Positions 33,801 to 43,334 of a stretch of 64,000 bases of DNA are shown one piece after another (within the stretch, counting starts at the first letter, position 1; each line of letters starts with the position of its first letter). The stretch comes from Nostoc cf. commune SO-36. Its GTDB lineage: Bacteria; Cyanobacteriota; Cyanobacteriia; Cyanobacteriales; Nostocaceae. Location: contig NZ_AP025732.1 in assembly GCF_023734775.1 (NCBI RefSeq), positions 2,486,501 through 2,550,500 on the forward strand. Direction: 5' to 3'. The translations under genes and the position numbers were made by a program. The notes below the pieces were generated by a model, which had not been told where the DNA came from, ran no database searches, and was given only the letters and a program-made list of their open reading frames with translations.

Positions 33801-36253
33801 AGACATTAAATGTACGTTTAAACGGCATAAACTACAGATCCGAAAAAACGAAAAATGCCTTCGCTTTAGCTTTGCAGGATGGACATAAAGTCACATTACC
33901 AACTCCCGAATCTTCTGAAACTGTTGCTCCTTTATTTAGCAGCCCCGGTGTAACTCCACCTGTAGCGGTGATAGAAACTAACGGACATAAAAAACTTACC
34001 CCAGTAATGAACGGTGTGACTGCTAATATCATCACCCAGCCAGAGCAACAGATGAATCCTGTTACCCTGTCACAACCAGCCCAGGAATCTAAGATGCAAC
34101 CAACACCAGAAAAACTTACAAATTACGAACAACTTTTAGCAAGTTTAGAATACCTCCTGACACAGTTCCAAGAAAATCAAGCCGAGAATTTACAAGTTCA
34201 TGGTACTTATCTCAACCATCAAATGGAATACGCTAAAGCGTTTTTCCAACTGATGCAACAGCAGAATTCTTTGTTGAGCGAAAGTAAATCAACAGCCGAA
34301 ACTGCCAAAATGAAGCTCGTTGTCATGGAAAGCTTAGAGCGTAGCATGATGCAGTTTCATTCCCAACAAGGTGAAACTCTACGCATCCATGAGCAATATC
34401 TCCAAGAGCAGTTGGAATATACTAAGAGCTTTTTCCAACTCATACAGCAAGAGTATTCTCAAATCATCTCTGGTGAGGGAGCAACTCAATTAACAGAGAA
34501 ACTCAGCAATTTCACTCCATTCACCACAGAAACAACTGTTACTGATGCACCTACCAAGATAGTAGAAAGCCAGCCTTTGCCTATAGCTGTTACCCAAGAA
34601 CCTCTCCCGGCTGCTGTAGAGCCTGTAGTTGAAACTTCGTACTCCCCACTTCCCACTCCGCACTTCGCCACTGTCGAGACAGTCGAGCCTGTAGTTGCGC
34701 CACCTGTCCCAGTAGTCGAACCTCAAACCGAGGTTGTAGCTAAAATTAGCTCACCTCCAGTCAACGAAGTTGTTGCAGAACCAGCACCCACAACTGCTGC
34801 ACCTGTATCTAACGCAACTATCGATATTGTTGACTTGGATAAAAATCTCTTAGCCATCACCAGCGACAAGACCGGCTACCCAGTCGAAATGCTGGAAATG
34901 GACATGGACATGGAGGCTGATTTAGGGATTGACTCGATTAAACGGGTAGAAATCTTAGGGGCGCTACAAGAGATGTACCCCAACCTACCCAAGCCCAATT
35001 TAGAAGAACTGTCAGAAAAACGCACCATCGGCCAAGTTGTAGAGTATCTGCGATCGCACGCTTCTCAAAGTGTTTCAGTAGAAGTTGCAATTCCCGAAGT
35101 ACAACAAGTAACTGAGATTCCAATAGAGACTGCACCAGTAGTTGAGGTAGTCGCTGCACCGGAACCAAGCGTAGTTGTCGCATTCACTCCAGAACCAGAA
35201 GTTGCTCCCGCAACAAGTGATGAATTTGCAAACTTAGGTGAAACCCTGTTAGCCATCACCAGCGACAAAACCGGTTATCCAGTGGAGATGCTGGAACTGG
35301 AAATGGACATGGAAGCCGATTTAGGGATTGACTCCATCAAACGGGTAGAAATCTTAGGGGCGATGCAAGAAACGTACCCCAACTTACCCAAACCAAATAT
35401 TGAAGAACTTGGCGATCTTCGCACCATCGGTCAAATAGTCGATTACCTACAGCAGTTGGCTGGAGGTGAAAAAAAAAAGTCTGAGCCTGAGTTTGTCCAA
35501 CAGCAGCCACCCCAATTAGAACATGAACTAGAGCATAATATCCCGCGCTATACCGTCAAACTCAGAAGCCTAGCACAGCCCGATTACTTGGATTTCACGT
35601 TACCAGAAGGACACATCGGTTTAATCACCGATGATGGTTCCCTCACCACCTATAAATTAACTGAATCCCTAATCGAGAAAGGCTGGAAAGTAGTAGTTAT
35701 CAGCTTCCCCCAATCGCTTCTCGTCCAACAAGCGCCCTTACCTACAGGAGTAACCCGCGTCACCTTAGCAAACTTGAGTGAAGAACATCTTCAACAACAA
35801 TTGCAAGCGATCGCATCTCACTGCGGAGCGATCGGGGCTTTTATCCATCTCCATCCGATGTTTGTAGGAAATCAAGCCGGAAGTATTTCTTATAACGAAT
35901 CAGAAAAGGCGATCGTCAAGCACGTATTTTTGATGGCGAAACACCTGAAACCTTCTCTAAACGAAGCAGCAAAACATGGACGTAGTTGTTTCTGCACAGT
36001 AGCTCATCTAGATGGAGCCTTCGGTTTAGAGTACAAAGTCAACTTCGGTGCGATCGGCGCTGGTTTATTTGGATTAACCAAAACTCTGAGATGGGAATGG
36101 CCAAAAGTATTTACTCGTGCGATCGATTTAAGTCCCAGACTTGACGCTAAACAGTCAGTACAAAATATCATCGCCGAACTTCACGACCCCAACCTTTATA
36201 TAAGTGAAGTTGGCTACGGCTCACAAGGACGAGTCACCATTATCGCCGATTAA
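30878..36253 (+). CDS. hglE: Heterocyst glycolipid polyketide synthase HglE (KS-AT-ACP-ACP-KR')
   Basis: A 1791-residue PfaA-like synthase. KS (about 52-505) has active Cys253 in VVDAACASS and conserved histidines in EAHGTGT and GQIGHTKAAAG. AT (about 625-935) has FSGQGSQY and GHSFGE. Two related coiled-coil segments (about 1082-1130 and 1150-1192) precede a P/V/E-rich linker. Two ACPs have serines in LGIDSIKR (about 1350 and 1486). The C terminus (about 1560-1791) is only the structural half of a ketoreductase (GLFGLTKTLRWEWPKVFTRA); the catalytic half is in the next gene. It builds the long hydroxylated chain of heterocyst glycolipids; HetI should phosphopantetheinylate the ACPs. Start has a weak ribosome site; Met34 is an alternative. 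Confidence 0.93.
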   Translation: MSAYSIDTALTELESLINNCEQAVIKSIEGKKMKSDKSVSTNRINRQLQHNPIAIVGMASLLPQARNLREYWQNIVNKIDCITDVPSTHWSVEDYYDPNPRTTEDKTYCKRGGFLPEVDFNPMEFGIPPSILEVTDVSQLLSLVVAKEAMEDAGYGEKREFNREMVGVILGVAMAKQLGMPLSARLEYPIWEKALKSSGLSDEDTKKIVDKIKSAYVKWDENAFPGMLANVVAGRIANRLNFGGMNCVVDAACASSFGALKMAISELVEHRSDMMLTGGVDTDNTIMAYISFSKTPAVSPSENVKPFDAKSDGMMLGEGIGMIVLKRLEDAERDNDKIYAVIKGIGTSSDGRHKSIYAPRKEGQVKALERAYEDAGFSPATVGLMEAHGTGTMAGDPTEFGSLKDYFDVHDDKKQHIALGSVKSQIGHTKAAAGAASLIKTALALHHKVLPPTINITEPNPKLNIKNSSFYLNTQTRPWIRPEGEAPRRAGVSSFGFGGTNYHVVLEEYEVDQNEAYRLHSDASEVLLFAPTVEQLLSKSEEILGKLRSPEAPTHYAQLVNECKSQQIPLSAPRFGFVAENLEEACKFLQTSIDWLKLKGSAASWEHPQGIYYRASGMELGGKVVSLFSGQGSQYLEMGRELVMNFPLMRRLHGYMDSLLLKDNLQPLSEIVFPHPVFGEAEKNVQIAALQRTEYAQPAIGVLSAGMYSILQQAGFKSDFVAGHSFGELTALWAAGVLSTEDYLFLVKARGQAMAAPEDPDHDAGSMLAVKEDISKVEAVLKHFPQVAIANQNSPTQFVLAGPTAEIAKVREILHEKGYTAVLLPVSAAFHTPLIAFAQKSFAIATKSVKFQSPKIPVYSNVTSKQYPKEAQGIQKILETHLSNSVLFKQEIENIYAAGGSCFVEFGPRRILSNLVKEILGDRPHITVSLNPSTQKNSDRSLREAVVQLRVIGLTLNNLDPYQLPQTIPPIETKKTLNVRLNGINYRSEKTKNAFALALQDGHKVTLPTPESSETVAPLFSSPGVTPPVAVIETNGHKKLTPVMNGVTANIITQPEQQMNPVTLSQPAQESKMQPTPEKLTNYEQLLASLEYLLTQFQENQAENLQVHGTYLNHQMEYAKAFFQLMQQQNSLLSESKSTAETAKMKLVVMESLERSMMQFHSQQGETLRIHEQYLQEQLEYTKSFFQLIQQEYSQIISGEGATQLTEKLSNFTPFTTETTVTDAPTKIVESQPLPIAVTQEPLPAAVEPVVETSYSPLPTPHFATVETVEPVVAPPVPVVEPQTEVVAKISSPPVNEVVAEPAPTTAAPVSNATIDIVDLDKNLLAITSDKTGYPVEMLEMDMDMEADLGIDSIKRVEILGALQEMYPNLPKPNLEELSEKRTIGQVVEYLRSHASQSVSVEVAIPEVQQVTEIPIETAPVVEVVAAPEPSVVVAFTPEPEVAPATSDEFANLGETLLAITSDKTGYPVEMLELEMDMEADLGIDSIKRVEILGAMQETYPNLPKPNIEELGDLRTIGQIVDYLQQLAGGEKKKSEPEFVQQQPPQLEHELEHNIPRYTVKLRSLAQPDYLDFTLPEGHIGLITDDGSLTTYKLTESLIEKGWKVVVISFPQSLLVQQAPLPTGVTRVTLANLSEEHLQQQLQAIASHCGAIGAFIHLHPMFVGNQAGSISYNESEKAIVKHVFLMAKHLKPSLNEAAKHGRSCFCTVAHLDGAFGLEYKVNFGAIGAGLFGLTKTLRWEWPKVFTRAIDLSPRLDAKQSVQNIIAELHDPNLYISEVGYGSQGRVTIIAD

Positions 36254-36270
36254 AAAGTAGATTAACGCCG

Positions 36271-36542
36271 TGTGCAACTTTCTCTCGAACCTAACCCCCA
36301 ACCCCTTCCCTACAAGGGAAGGGGAGTAAGAATCAAAGCCTTTCTCCCTGTGACTACGGTCGAATTACCCCCCTTAATCCCCCCTTGGAAAGGGGGGAAA
36401 TAAGAAATCCAGTTCCCTCCCCTTTACAAGGGGAGGGTTAGGGTGGGGTAAAACCCTGGTTAATGAGCTATTTCAGACTTGTACACCGTAGCCCTGTTGG
36501 GGAGAGGAATGGAAGCGGGGGTTTCAAGAATCAGTTGCACAT
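36271..36542. mobile_element. Inverted-repeat element between hglE and hglD
   Basis: TGTGCAACT near 36271 and AGTTGCACA near 36533 are exact inverted ends. Between them are nested palindromes of GGGGAAGG/CCTTCCCC and GGGGGG/CCCCCC type. It has no coding capacity, though an artefactual frame runs through its right half and merges with hglD. It looks like a composite Nostoc MITE inserted within the synthase operon. Confidence 0.6.
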
Positions 36543-36579
36543 CAAAAAACCCAATTTATGCAGGTATTCACGAGGATTT

Positions 36580-38307
36580 ATGACACAAACAGCCCAGCTT
36601 AGTCCATCATCTGTCTTTGTCGTGAGCGGCGGTGCAAAAGGGATTACGGCTGAGTGTACTATCAGATTAGCCCAACAGCAACCCTGCAAATTCATCCTCC
36701 TCGGTCGCTCCGAACTATTAGAAACCGAGCCAGATTATGCTCAAAACTCTGATGACTCCGCATTGAAAAAATGCATCATGGAAAATCTTCTTTCTCAAGG
36801 AGAGAAGCCTACACCCATGAATGTACAAAAAATATATAACAAAATTACCTCCAGCCGCGAAATTAAAAAGACTCTAGCAGCAATTGAAAAAACCGGAGCT
36901 AAAGCAGAATATATCAGCGTCGATGTCACAGATACGCCAGCTTTACAAGAAAAACTTGCTACTGCTGTGCAAAATCTCGGCCCAATTACCGGAATCATCC
37001 ACGGCGCGGGAAACTTAGCTGATAAGTTAATTGAAAAGAAAACAGAAGAGGATTTTGAAAAAGTTTACACCGCCAAAGTTCAAGGTTTAGAAAACCTACT
37101 AACTTGCGTCAACCCTAATCAACTTCAGCATTTAGTTTTGTTTTCTTCCGTAACAGGCTTTTACGGAAATCCTGGACAATCTGATTATGCGATCGCAAAT
37201 GAAATTCTGAACAAATCAGCCCATATATTTAAGCAAAGTTATCCCTCGTGTCATGTAGTCGCTATCAACTGGGGCGCTTGGGACAGTGGAATGGTGACAG
37301 CAGAATTAAAGAAGATTTTTCAAGAGCGAAAAATTGATATAATTCCCATTGCAGTCGGGGCGCAAATGCTGGTTAAAGAAATGGATAACGCCAATCATGC
37401 AACCGCACAAGTTGTTATTGGTAGTCCACTAGTTCCAATGGCGGCGGAGTTAGATTCAGAACTACGAACCCATCGTATCCGTCGCCAAATAACATTAGAG
37501 GCTAATCCATTTTTACACGATCACACTATTTCTGGTTCTCCAGTTCTACCAGCAACTTGTGCAATGACCTGGATTATCAATGCTTGTGAACAATTATATC
37601 CTGGTTATCGGTTGTTTTATTACCAAGATTTCAAAGTTTTGAAGGGGATTACTTTCAATGAAACATTAGCGAAGGAACATATTTTAGAAATAGAAGAAAT
37701 TTCTAAATTTAATCTTGAAAAAATCGAACTTAAAGCCAAAATTTCGAGTAAAAACCCACAAGGCAGAATCCATTTTCATTTTAGCGCTCAACTCAATCTC
37801 CAGCGAGAAATCCCAGATGTACCCACTTATGAATCTCTCAATCTCGAAGAAGATAATATCATCACCGCTACAGGAAAAGATTTTTACCAAAATGGTGGGG
37901 CTACATTATTTCACGGCCCCGCTTTTCAAGAAATCAAAAGAGTTTTAAACATCAGTCCTGAAAAAATTACTACAGAATGTCTGTGGCCAGAACTCAGCCC
38001 CCAGCAACAAGGACAATTCCCCGTTCAATGGGTAAATCCTTACACCACTGACTTGAGTATGCACGCCTTATGGATTTGGACACAACACTTTCATGAAGAA
38101 GGTTGTTTACCTGGAAAAGTAGAAAAATTTGAACAATTTGCGATGATACCACATAACGAAACATTTTACGTTTCTTGTGAAGTACTAGCTAAGACACCAA
38201 GTAGTGCGATCGCAAACTTTATCATACACGACCGCCAGGGGAAAATATACTCACGAATGCTCGGCGCTCATGCCATTATTTGGTCAATGAAAATGCTCAG
38301 AAGCTAG
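36580..38307 (+). CDS. hglD: HglD-type protein: ketoreductase catalytic half plus dehydratase
   Basis: The start at 36580 is chosen because GAGGATTT lies just before MTQTAQLSPSS and everything upstream in frame is repeat DNA. Residues 10 to about 290 are the catalytic NADPH-binding KR domain (FVVSGGAKGITAECTIRLA, LLGRS, IIHGAGNLADKLIEKK, SSVTGFYGNPGQSDYAIAN with the active Tyr). Residues about 300-570 are a hot-dog dehydratase (FLHDHTISGSPVLPATCAMT, active His in HDHTISG, second motif FHGPAFQEI). Together with the C terminus of HglE this completes a PfaA-like KR. The symbol follows gene order in Anabaena (hglE, hglD, hglC) and is likely rather than certain. Confidence 0.8.
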   Translation: MTQTAQLSPSSVFVVSGGAKGITAECTIRLAQQQPCKFILLGRSELLETEPDYAQNSDDSALKKCIMENLLSQGEKPTPMNVQKIYNKITSSREIKKTLAAIEKTGAKAEYISVDVTDTPALQEKLATAVQNLGPITGIIHGAGNLADKLIEKKTEEDFEKVYTAKVQGLENLLTCVNPNQLQHLVLFSSVTGFYGNPGQSDYAIANEILNKSAHIFKQSYPSCHVVAINWGAWDSGMVTAELKKIFQERKIDIIPIAVGAQMLVKEMDNANHATAQVVIGSPLVPMAAELDSELRTHRIRRQITLEANPFLHDHTISGSPVLPATCAMTWIINACEQLYPGYRLFYYQDFKVLKGITFNETLAKEHILEIEEISKFNLEKIELKAKISSKNPQGRIHFHFSAQLNLQREIPDVPTYESLNLEEDNIITATGKDFYQNGGATLFHGPAFQEIKRVLNISPEKITTECLWPELSPQQQGQFPVQWVNPYTTDLSMHALWIWTQHFHEEGCLPGKVEKFEQFAMIPHNETFYVSCEVLAKTPSSAIANFIIHDRQGKIYSRMLGAHAIIWSMKMLRS

Positions 38308-38580
38308 TAATCTTTCAAGTTGAAAGTTCGTAGTAAGGACTTTAATCGTTATTTTACAAGTACAGCCTTACGTGAAATCGTGGCGAATTGAGGGTTTAGA
38401 TTTAAACGCAAAGGTTCGCAAAGGGAAACGCAAAGGGGCGCAGAGAATTTACTACGAACTATCAAAGCTAGCTTAATCTTAGGATTGCTATAACTTGCCT
38501 CGTTCAAAGTTTGGGGAACAGCGTAAATCCTGCCTGTTAAATATCTCTTGCTAAATACCCAAACTCGGAGCATATAAATC
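38308..38580. other. Spacer before hglC
   Basis: A 273-bp AT-rich spacer with a GCAAAGGTTCGCAAAGGGAA-like repeat fragment and no gene. CGGAG about 12 bp before the GTG at 38581 is the likely ribosome site of hglC. Confidence 0.4.
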
Positions 38581-39915
38581 GTGGAAAAAATAGCCATCAT
38601 CGCATTATCATGCCTATTCCCCGATGCAAAAAATCCTGAAGAATACTGGCAAAATATCGTTAATCAAAAAGATTCGACATCCTCTGCAACCGCCGAAGAA
38701 ATCGGAGTAGATCCGACAATCTTTCACAATCCAGTTAAAGGTACACCAGACAAAACTTATTCCCTTAAAGGCGGTTACATCCGCAACTTCCAGTTTAATC
38801 CATCTGAATACAATCTACCATCAGAATTTGTTGCTGGTTTAGATAATACCTTCAAATGGTCATTGTATGCAGCTAAACAAGCAATCGAACAAAGTGGTTA
38901 TTGGGGTAATCAAAATGTCCTTGCAAAATGTGGCGTAATTTTAGGTAATTTGTCATTCCCGACAAAATTATCTAATCAATTATTCTCTCCAATTTACCAG
39001 CAAGCCATTAATCCTGCTGTTAGAGAACTTTTGCAGTATGAAGACTTTAATTTAGCTGTCCCAAGTGCAACTAAAGCGTCTTTATACAATGCGATGATAT
39101 CTGGTTTACCAGCATCGATAGTTGCTCAAGCTCTATCTCTATCCCAGATTAATTTATGTCTGGATGCTGCTTGTTCTTCCTCATTTTATGCGATTAAATT
39201 AGCATCTCATTACTTATGGTCACACAAAGCTGATGTCATGCTAGCTGGAGCCATCAGTTGTGCAGATTCCTTATTCGTGCGGATGTTATTTTCCGGTGTT
39301 CAAGGGTATGCAGAAAACGGTATCAGCCGTCCCTTAGATAAGTCATCTAGAGGATTAATCCCCGCCGATGGTGTTGGGATGGTAATGCTGAAGAGATATT
39401 CTGATGCCGTCAGAGATGGTGATAATATTCTTGCCACTATCTGCGGTAATGGACTCTCCAATGATGGCAAGGGGAAACATTTACTGAGTCCAAATCCTAA
39501 AGGACAAGTCCTAGCTTTTGAACGAGCCTATAATGAGGCGAATTTTAGTCCAAAAACTATTGATTATCTAGAGTGTCACGCCACTGGCACATTATTAGGA
39601 GATACAACCGAATTCAACTCCATCGAAACATTCTTTGGTCAAAACCAAGCTGCGCCTCTGGTAGGTTCTGCTAAGGCAAATACTGGTCACTTACTAACTG
39701 CTGCTGGCATGGTTGGCTTGACTAAGGTGATTTTGAGTATGTCGCATGGTGTAATTCCAGCAACCATGAATGTTTCTGAACCTTTAACTTCAGAAAAAGG
39801 TACAATTTCCGCCAACAAAATTGTTAGAACAGCTACAGCATGGCCTAATAATAACGCACCAATTAAACGGGCAGCTATCAGTGCTTTGGTTTTGGCGGCA
39901 CTAATTCTCATCTGA
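38581..39915 (+). CDS. hglC: HglC N-terminal part (ketosynthase), frameshifted
   Basis: GTG start with CGGAG ahead of it. The first 430 residues are a decarboxylating KS: IAIIALSCLFPDAKNPEEYW, active Cys in LCLDAACSSSFYAIKLAS (about residue 197), His motifs in ECHATGTLLGDT and KANTGHLLTAAGMVGLT. At 39885-39888 the frame is lost: AGTGCTTTGGTTTTGG should read one base longer to give SAFGFGGTNSHLILEQ, the universal KS end. Reading in the next frame continues without a stop into the ORF from 39993. As written it ends early at 39915 with a spurious LVLAALILI tail. Confidence 0.85.
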   Translation: MEKIAIIALSCLFPDAKNPEEYWQNIVNQKDSTSSATAEEIGVDPTIFHNPVKGTPDKTYSLKGGYIRNFQFNPSEYNLPSEFVAGLDNTFKWSLYAAKQAIEQSGYWGNQNVLAKCGVILGNLSFPTKLSNQLFSPIYQQAINPAVRELLQYEDFNLAVPSATKASLYNAMISGLPASIVAQALSLSQINLCLDAACSSSFYAIKLASHYLWSHKADVMLAGAISCADSLFVRMLFSGVQGYAENGISRPLDKSSRGLIPADGVGMVMLKRYSDAVRDGDNILATICGNGLSNDGKGKHLLSPNPKGQVLAFERAYNEANFSPKTIDYLECHATGTLLGDTTEFNSIETFFGQNQAAPLVGSAKANTGHLLTAAGMVGLTKVILSMSHGVIPATMNVSEPLTSEKGTISANKIVRTATAWPNNNAPIKRAAISALVLAALILI

Positions 39916-42900
39916 TTTTAGAACAAGGAAATACAACACAATCAGTTGAATCAACTCCCCCTGTTCCACCTACCAAAATTGCTATTGTCGGCATGGATGC
40001 CTTTTTTGGTAACTGCAATGGTTTAGATGCTTTTGAACGCAGTATTTATGATGGAACACAGCATTTTACTTCTCTACCGCCTCAAAGATGGCATGGTATA
40101 GAAAATCAAGAAAGTGTTCTGAAAGAATACGGTTTAGCAGATGGAAAAGCGCCAGTTGGGGCATACATCAAAGATTTTGAAATCGATACTTTATCGTGCA
40201 AAATCCCACCGAATGAAATTGAGAAATTAAATCCACAACAATTGTTGCTTCTGAAGGTTAGCGATCGCGCCGTCAAAGATGCGAAACTACAGGAGGGTGG
40301 CAATGTGGCTGTGATTGTCGCCGCCGAGACAGAATTCTCTGTGCATCAGCTACAGCAAAGATGGAATCTATCTTGGCAAGTTAAGGACGGCTTGCTCAAC
40401 CAAGGAATTTCTCTACCTGCCCAACAGCTTTCTCAACTGGAAACCATTGTTAAAGATAGCATTCACCAACCAGTAGAAATCGGCGAATATGTCAGTCACA
40501 TCGCCAACATCATGGCAAGCCGAATTTCTGCTTTATGGAATTTCACTGGTCCTGCATTCACCGTCAGCGCCGGCGAGAATTCTGCCCTCAAAGCGTTGGA
40601 AATTGCCCAAATGCTACTCGCTACGGGAGAAGTTGATGCGGTGGTTGTGGGTGCGGTAGATTTAGCCGGTGGTGTAGAAAACGTTTTATTCCGCAGCCAA
40701 TTTGCACCAATTAATACGGGTGTCAACACGTTGGGTTATGACCAACAAGCTAATGGCTGGACGGTTGGCGAAGGTGCGGGTGCTGTCGTCCTCAAGCGCT
40801 ACGAAGCTGCTAAAGAGGATAATGAACGCATCTATGCAGTAATTGATGCCATGAGTTTCGCACAAGGTAATTCTACTTTGAGTGATGCTTTGGTAAAACC
40901 TGATGCTTCAGCTATCAGTGATGTCTGTAAACAAGCTTTCGAGATGGCAGAGATTCAACCCACAGAGGTTAACTATGTGGAAGTCTTCGGTAGTGGCGTT
41001 CCCCAGGAAGATGAAGCCGAAATCACAGGTTTGCTGCAAGCTTATCCGAAAGTGGGCAATGGTCTGCATTGTGCATTAGGTAGCGTCAAAGCCAATATCG
41101 GCCACACCTATACAGCATCGGGAATTGCTAGCTTAATCAAAACCGCCCTCTGTCTTTATTACAGGTATATTCCTGCCACCCCCAAATGGTCTGGTGTCAA
41201 AACACCGCAAGTATGGGAAGGTAGCCCTTTCTATGTGGCGATGGAATCAAGACCTTGGTTTGTCGATAAAGGCGGCACACGCAGAATAGCAGCAATTAAT
41301 AGCATGGGTATAGATGGCAGTTACGCCCATTTAATCTTGTCGGAGGAACCCAGCCAAGAGGAACGCGACAACAGATATTTGCAACAAATGCCCTTTCATC
41401 TGTTTCCTATCGCAGTTAGCGATCGCACCACCATCTCCGATCTTCTCAACAATCTCCAAAATACCATAGAAGCGAGTTCTTCTTTATCAGCTACCGCCAG
41501 CGAGACATTCGCTAGCTTTCAACAGCACTCTAATCCAAAATACGTCTTATCAATTACAGGACGTAACAAAAAAGATTTACTCAAAGAAATTGAATCTGCC
41601 CGTAAAGGTATAAACAATGCCTTTGAAAACGGCACAGATTGGCAAACGCCACTAGGAAGTTATTTCACAGCAAAACCATTGGGTAAAACTGGAGCCGTTG
41701 CTTACGTTTATCCCGCAGCAGTCAATTCTTATATTGGCATTGGTCGCAGTGTCTTCCGGTTATTTCCGAAAGTATTCGAGGACTTAAAAAGTAACAATCT
41801 CTACAATCGGGCTGCCGATGTTGAAAAACTAGTTTATCCCAGAAGTTTACCTAAATTGACAACCAGACAATTAGAAACTCTCGAAAAGCAATTGTTAGAT
41901 GATTCATTGGCAATGTTTGAAAGTGAAATTGCCTTTGCTAGATACATGACAGCAATTTTCCGAGATGATTTTAAAGTCAAGCCGCAATCTGTATTTGGGT
42001 ATAGCTTGGGTGAAACTAGTATGATGGTTGCCCAAGGAGTTTGGAGTGATTTTGAGGGCGGAAGTAACACCTTAAACTCATCACCTTTATTTGGCGATAA
42101 GTTATCTGGGCCGAAAAATGCAGTGCGTGAATATTGGGGATTAACAGATTCGCCAAACAACAATCTTTGGAATACCTATGTTCTCATGGCTACTCCATCC
42201 CAAGTTAGAGAATGCCTGAAACAAGAGAACCGCGTCTACTTAACTCAAATTAACACACCAGAAGAAGTGTTAATTGCTGGTGATGATGCCGCCTGTAAGC
42301 GAGTGATTGCAACTTTAGGTTGTAATGCTTTCCCCGCGCCCTTCGACCATGTGATACATTGTGAAGCGATGCGATCGCAGTTCGAGGAAATCAAGAAGGT
42401 AAACAGCTTACCATCACAAAATCTTCCTGGGATTGTGTTTTATTCAGCCGCCGACTATCAACCAGTTGCACTTGAAAGAGATACCATTGCTCACAACATC
42501 GCCAAAGGATTGTGCCAAGAACTTGATTTTCCGCAATTAGTTAATCGTGTCTACGGCGATGGAGTCAAAATATTTCTAGAAGCGGGTGCCGGTAGTGTCT
42601 GTTCCCGATGGATTGACAAAATTCTGGGCAACAAAGAACATATCACAGTTTCTCTGAATCGTAGGGGAATGGATGACCATGCTTCAATGGTCAAAGCATT
42701 AGCAAAATTACTCAGTCATCAGGTGAACGTGGATTTATCACCGTTGTATAGCAAAGCCCAAGACACTGCTAATTCAAATAAAGTAACATTGAGAACAGTT
42801 ATCTTGGGTGGAAAAGCGATCGCTGCTACAATTTTGAGTGAAGAAAATCGCAAACTTGTTGAAGATTTTGCTGGGGATCTTAGGAGCGAACGCTTCAAAA

Positions 42901-43169
42901 TACAGCATCCAAAGATACCTAATCTCCAACAATCTGAAATCACAGATTTTCTTAACACTTCCAACCAAATAACCCAACAAGAAAGTCATTTCCCAAACAT
43001 TTTATCTCAGCCAGAAGAAGTAAAACCGAAAAATATCATTGATAACGTTTTTGAACCGAGAGAACAATTACAATCTTCTGAGTCAAGCGCAATTGGGCAG
43101 CAAATCCTCTTTCTTCGCCATCTGTCATCACTAAAAAAATTAGTAGCATCATCAGCATGTTCGATTTAA
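39889..43169 (+). CDS. hglC: HglC main part (chain-length-factor-like KS and acyltransferase)
   Basis: The frame is coding from the frameshift (39889), although the first ATG is 39993. A second KS-like domain (about 40000-41370) has SAGENSALKALEIAQ where the catalytic Cys should be, so it is a chain-length-factor-type domain as in PfaC. It keeps KANIGHTYTASGIASL. An acyltransferase-like domain follows (YVYPAAVNSYIGIGRSVFRL, serine in FGYSLGETSMMVAQ, about 42000). The architecture KS-CLF-AT matches HglC/PfaC-B proteins. The frame ends at 43169 with LKKLVASSACSI, but the -1 frame from the A7 run continues with family-like sequence. Confidence 0.85.
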
Positions 43170-43327
43170 ATAAGACCCAGTATCAAAAGCTCAATGCTAA
43201 TAATTCAAAGATAACTAAAGCACACACAGCCTTCTTACAAGCTAGACAAGATTACAGTCAGCAAATGAGCGAAATCATTCAATTGCAACTAGCTTGTGCC
43301 CAAAACTTGCTTAACGAAGAATCTTAA
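43157..43327 (+). CDS. HglC C-terminal tail, in the -1 frame
   Basis: 56 codons from an ATG that overlaps the end of the preceding frame. It encodes FDLNKTQYQKLNANNSKITK, AHTAFLQARQDYSQQMSEII, QLQLACAQNLLNEES. The pattern (AHxAFLQxRQ...QM.E.IQLQ) resembles the coiled segments of HglE and is expected at the C terminus of HglC. The -1 frame connects through CTAAAAAAATT: reading one base back after AAA AAA gives ISSIISMFDLNK. It is reached by frameshifting, by restart at this ATG, or the A-run is miscalled by one base. Confidence 0.65.
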   Translation: MFDLNKTQYQKLNANNSKITKAHTAFLQARQDYSQQMSEIIQLQLACAQNLLNEES

Positions 43328-43334
43328 TATTTCA

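Noticed and set aside
36463..36579. N-terminal extension of HglD
   Set aside because: The extension is translated repeat DNA; the ATG at 36580 has a ribosome binding site and begins just before the KR motif.
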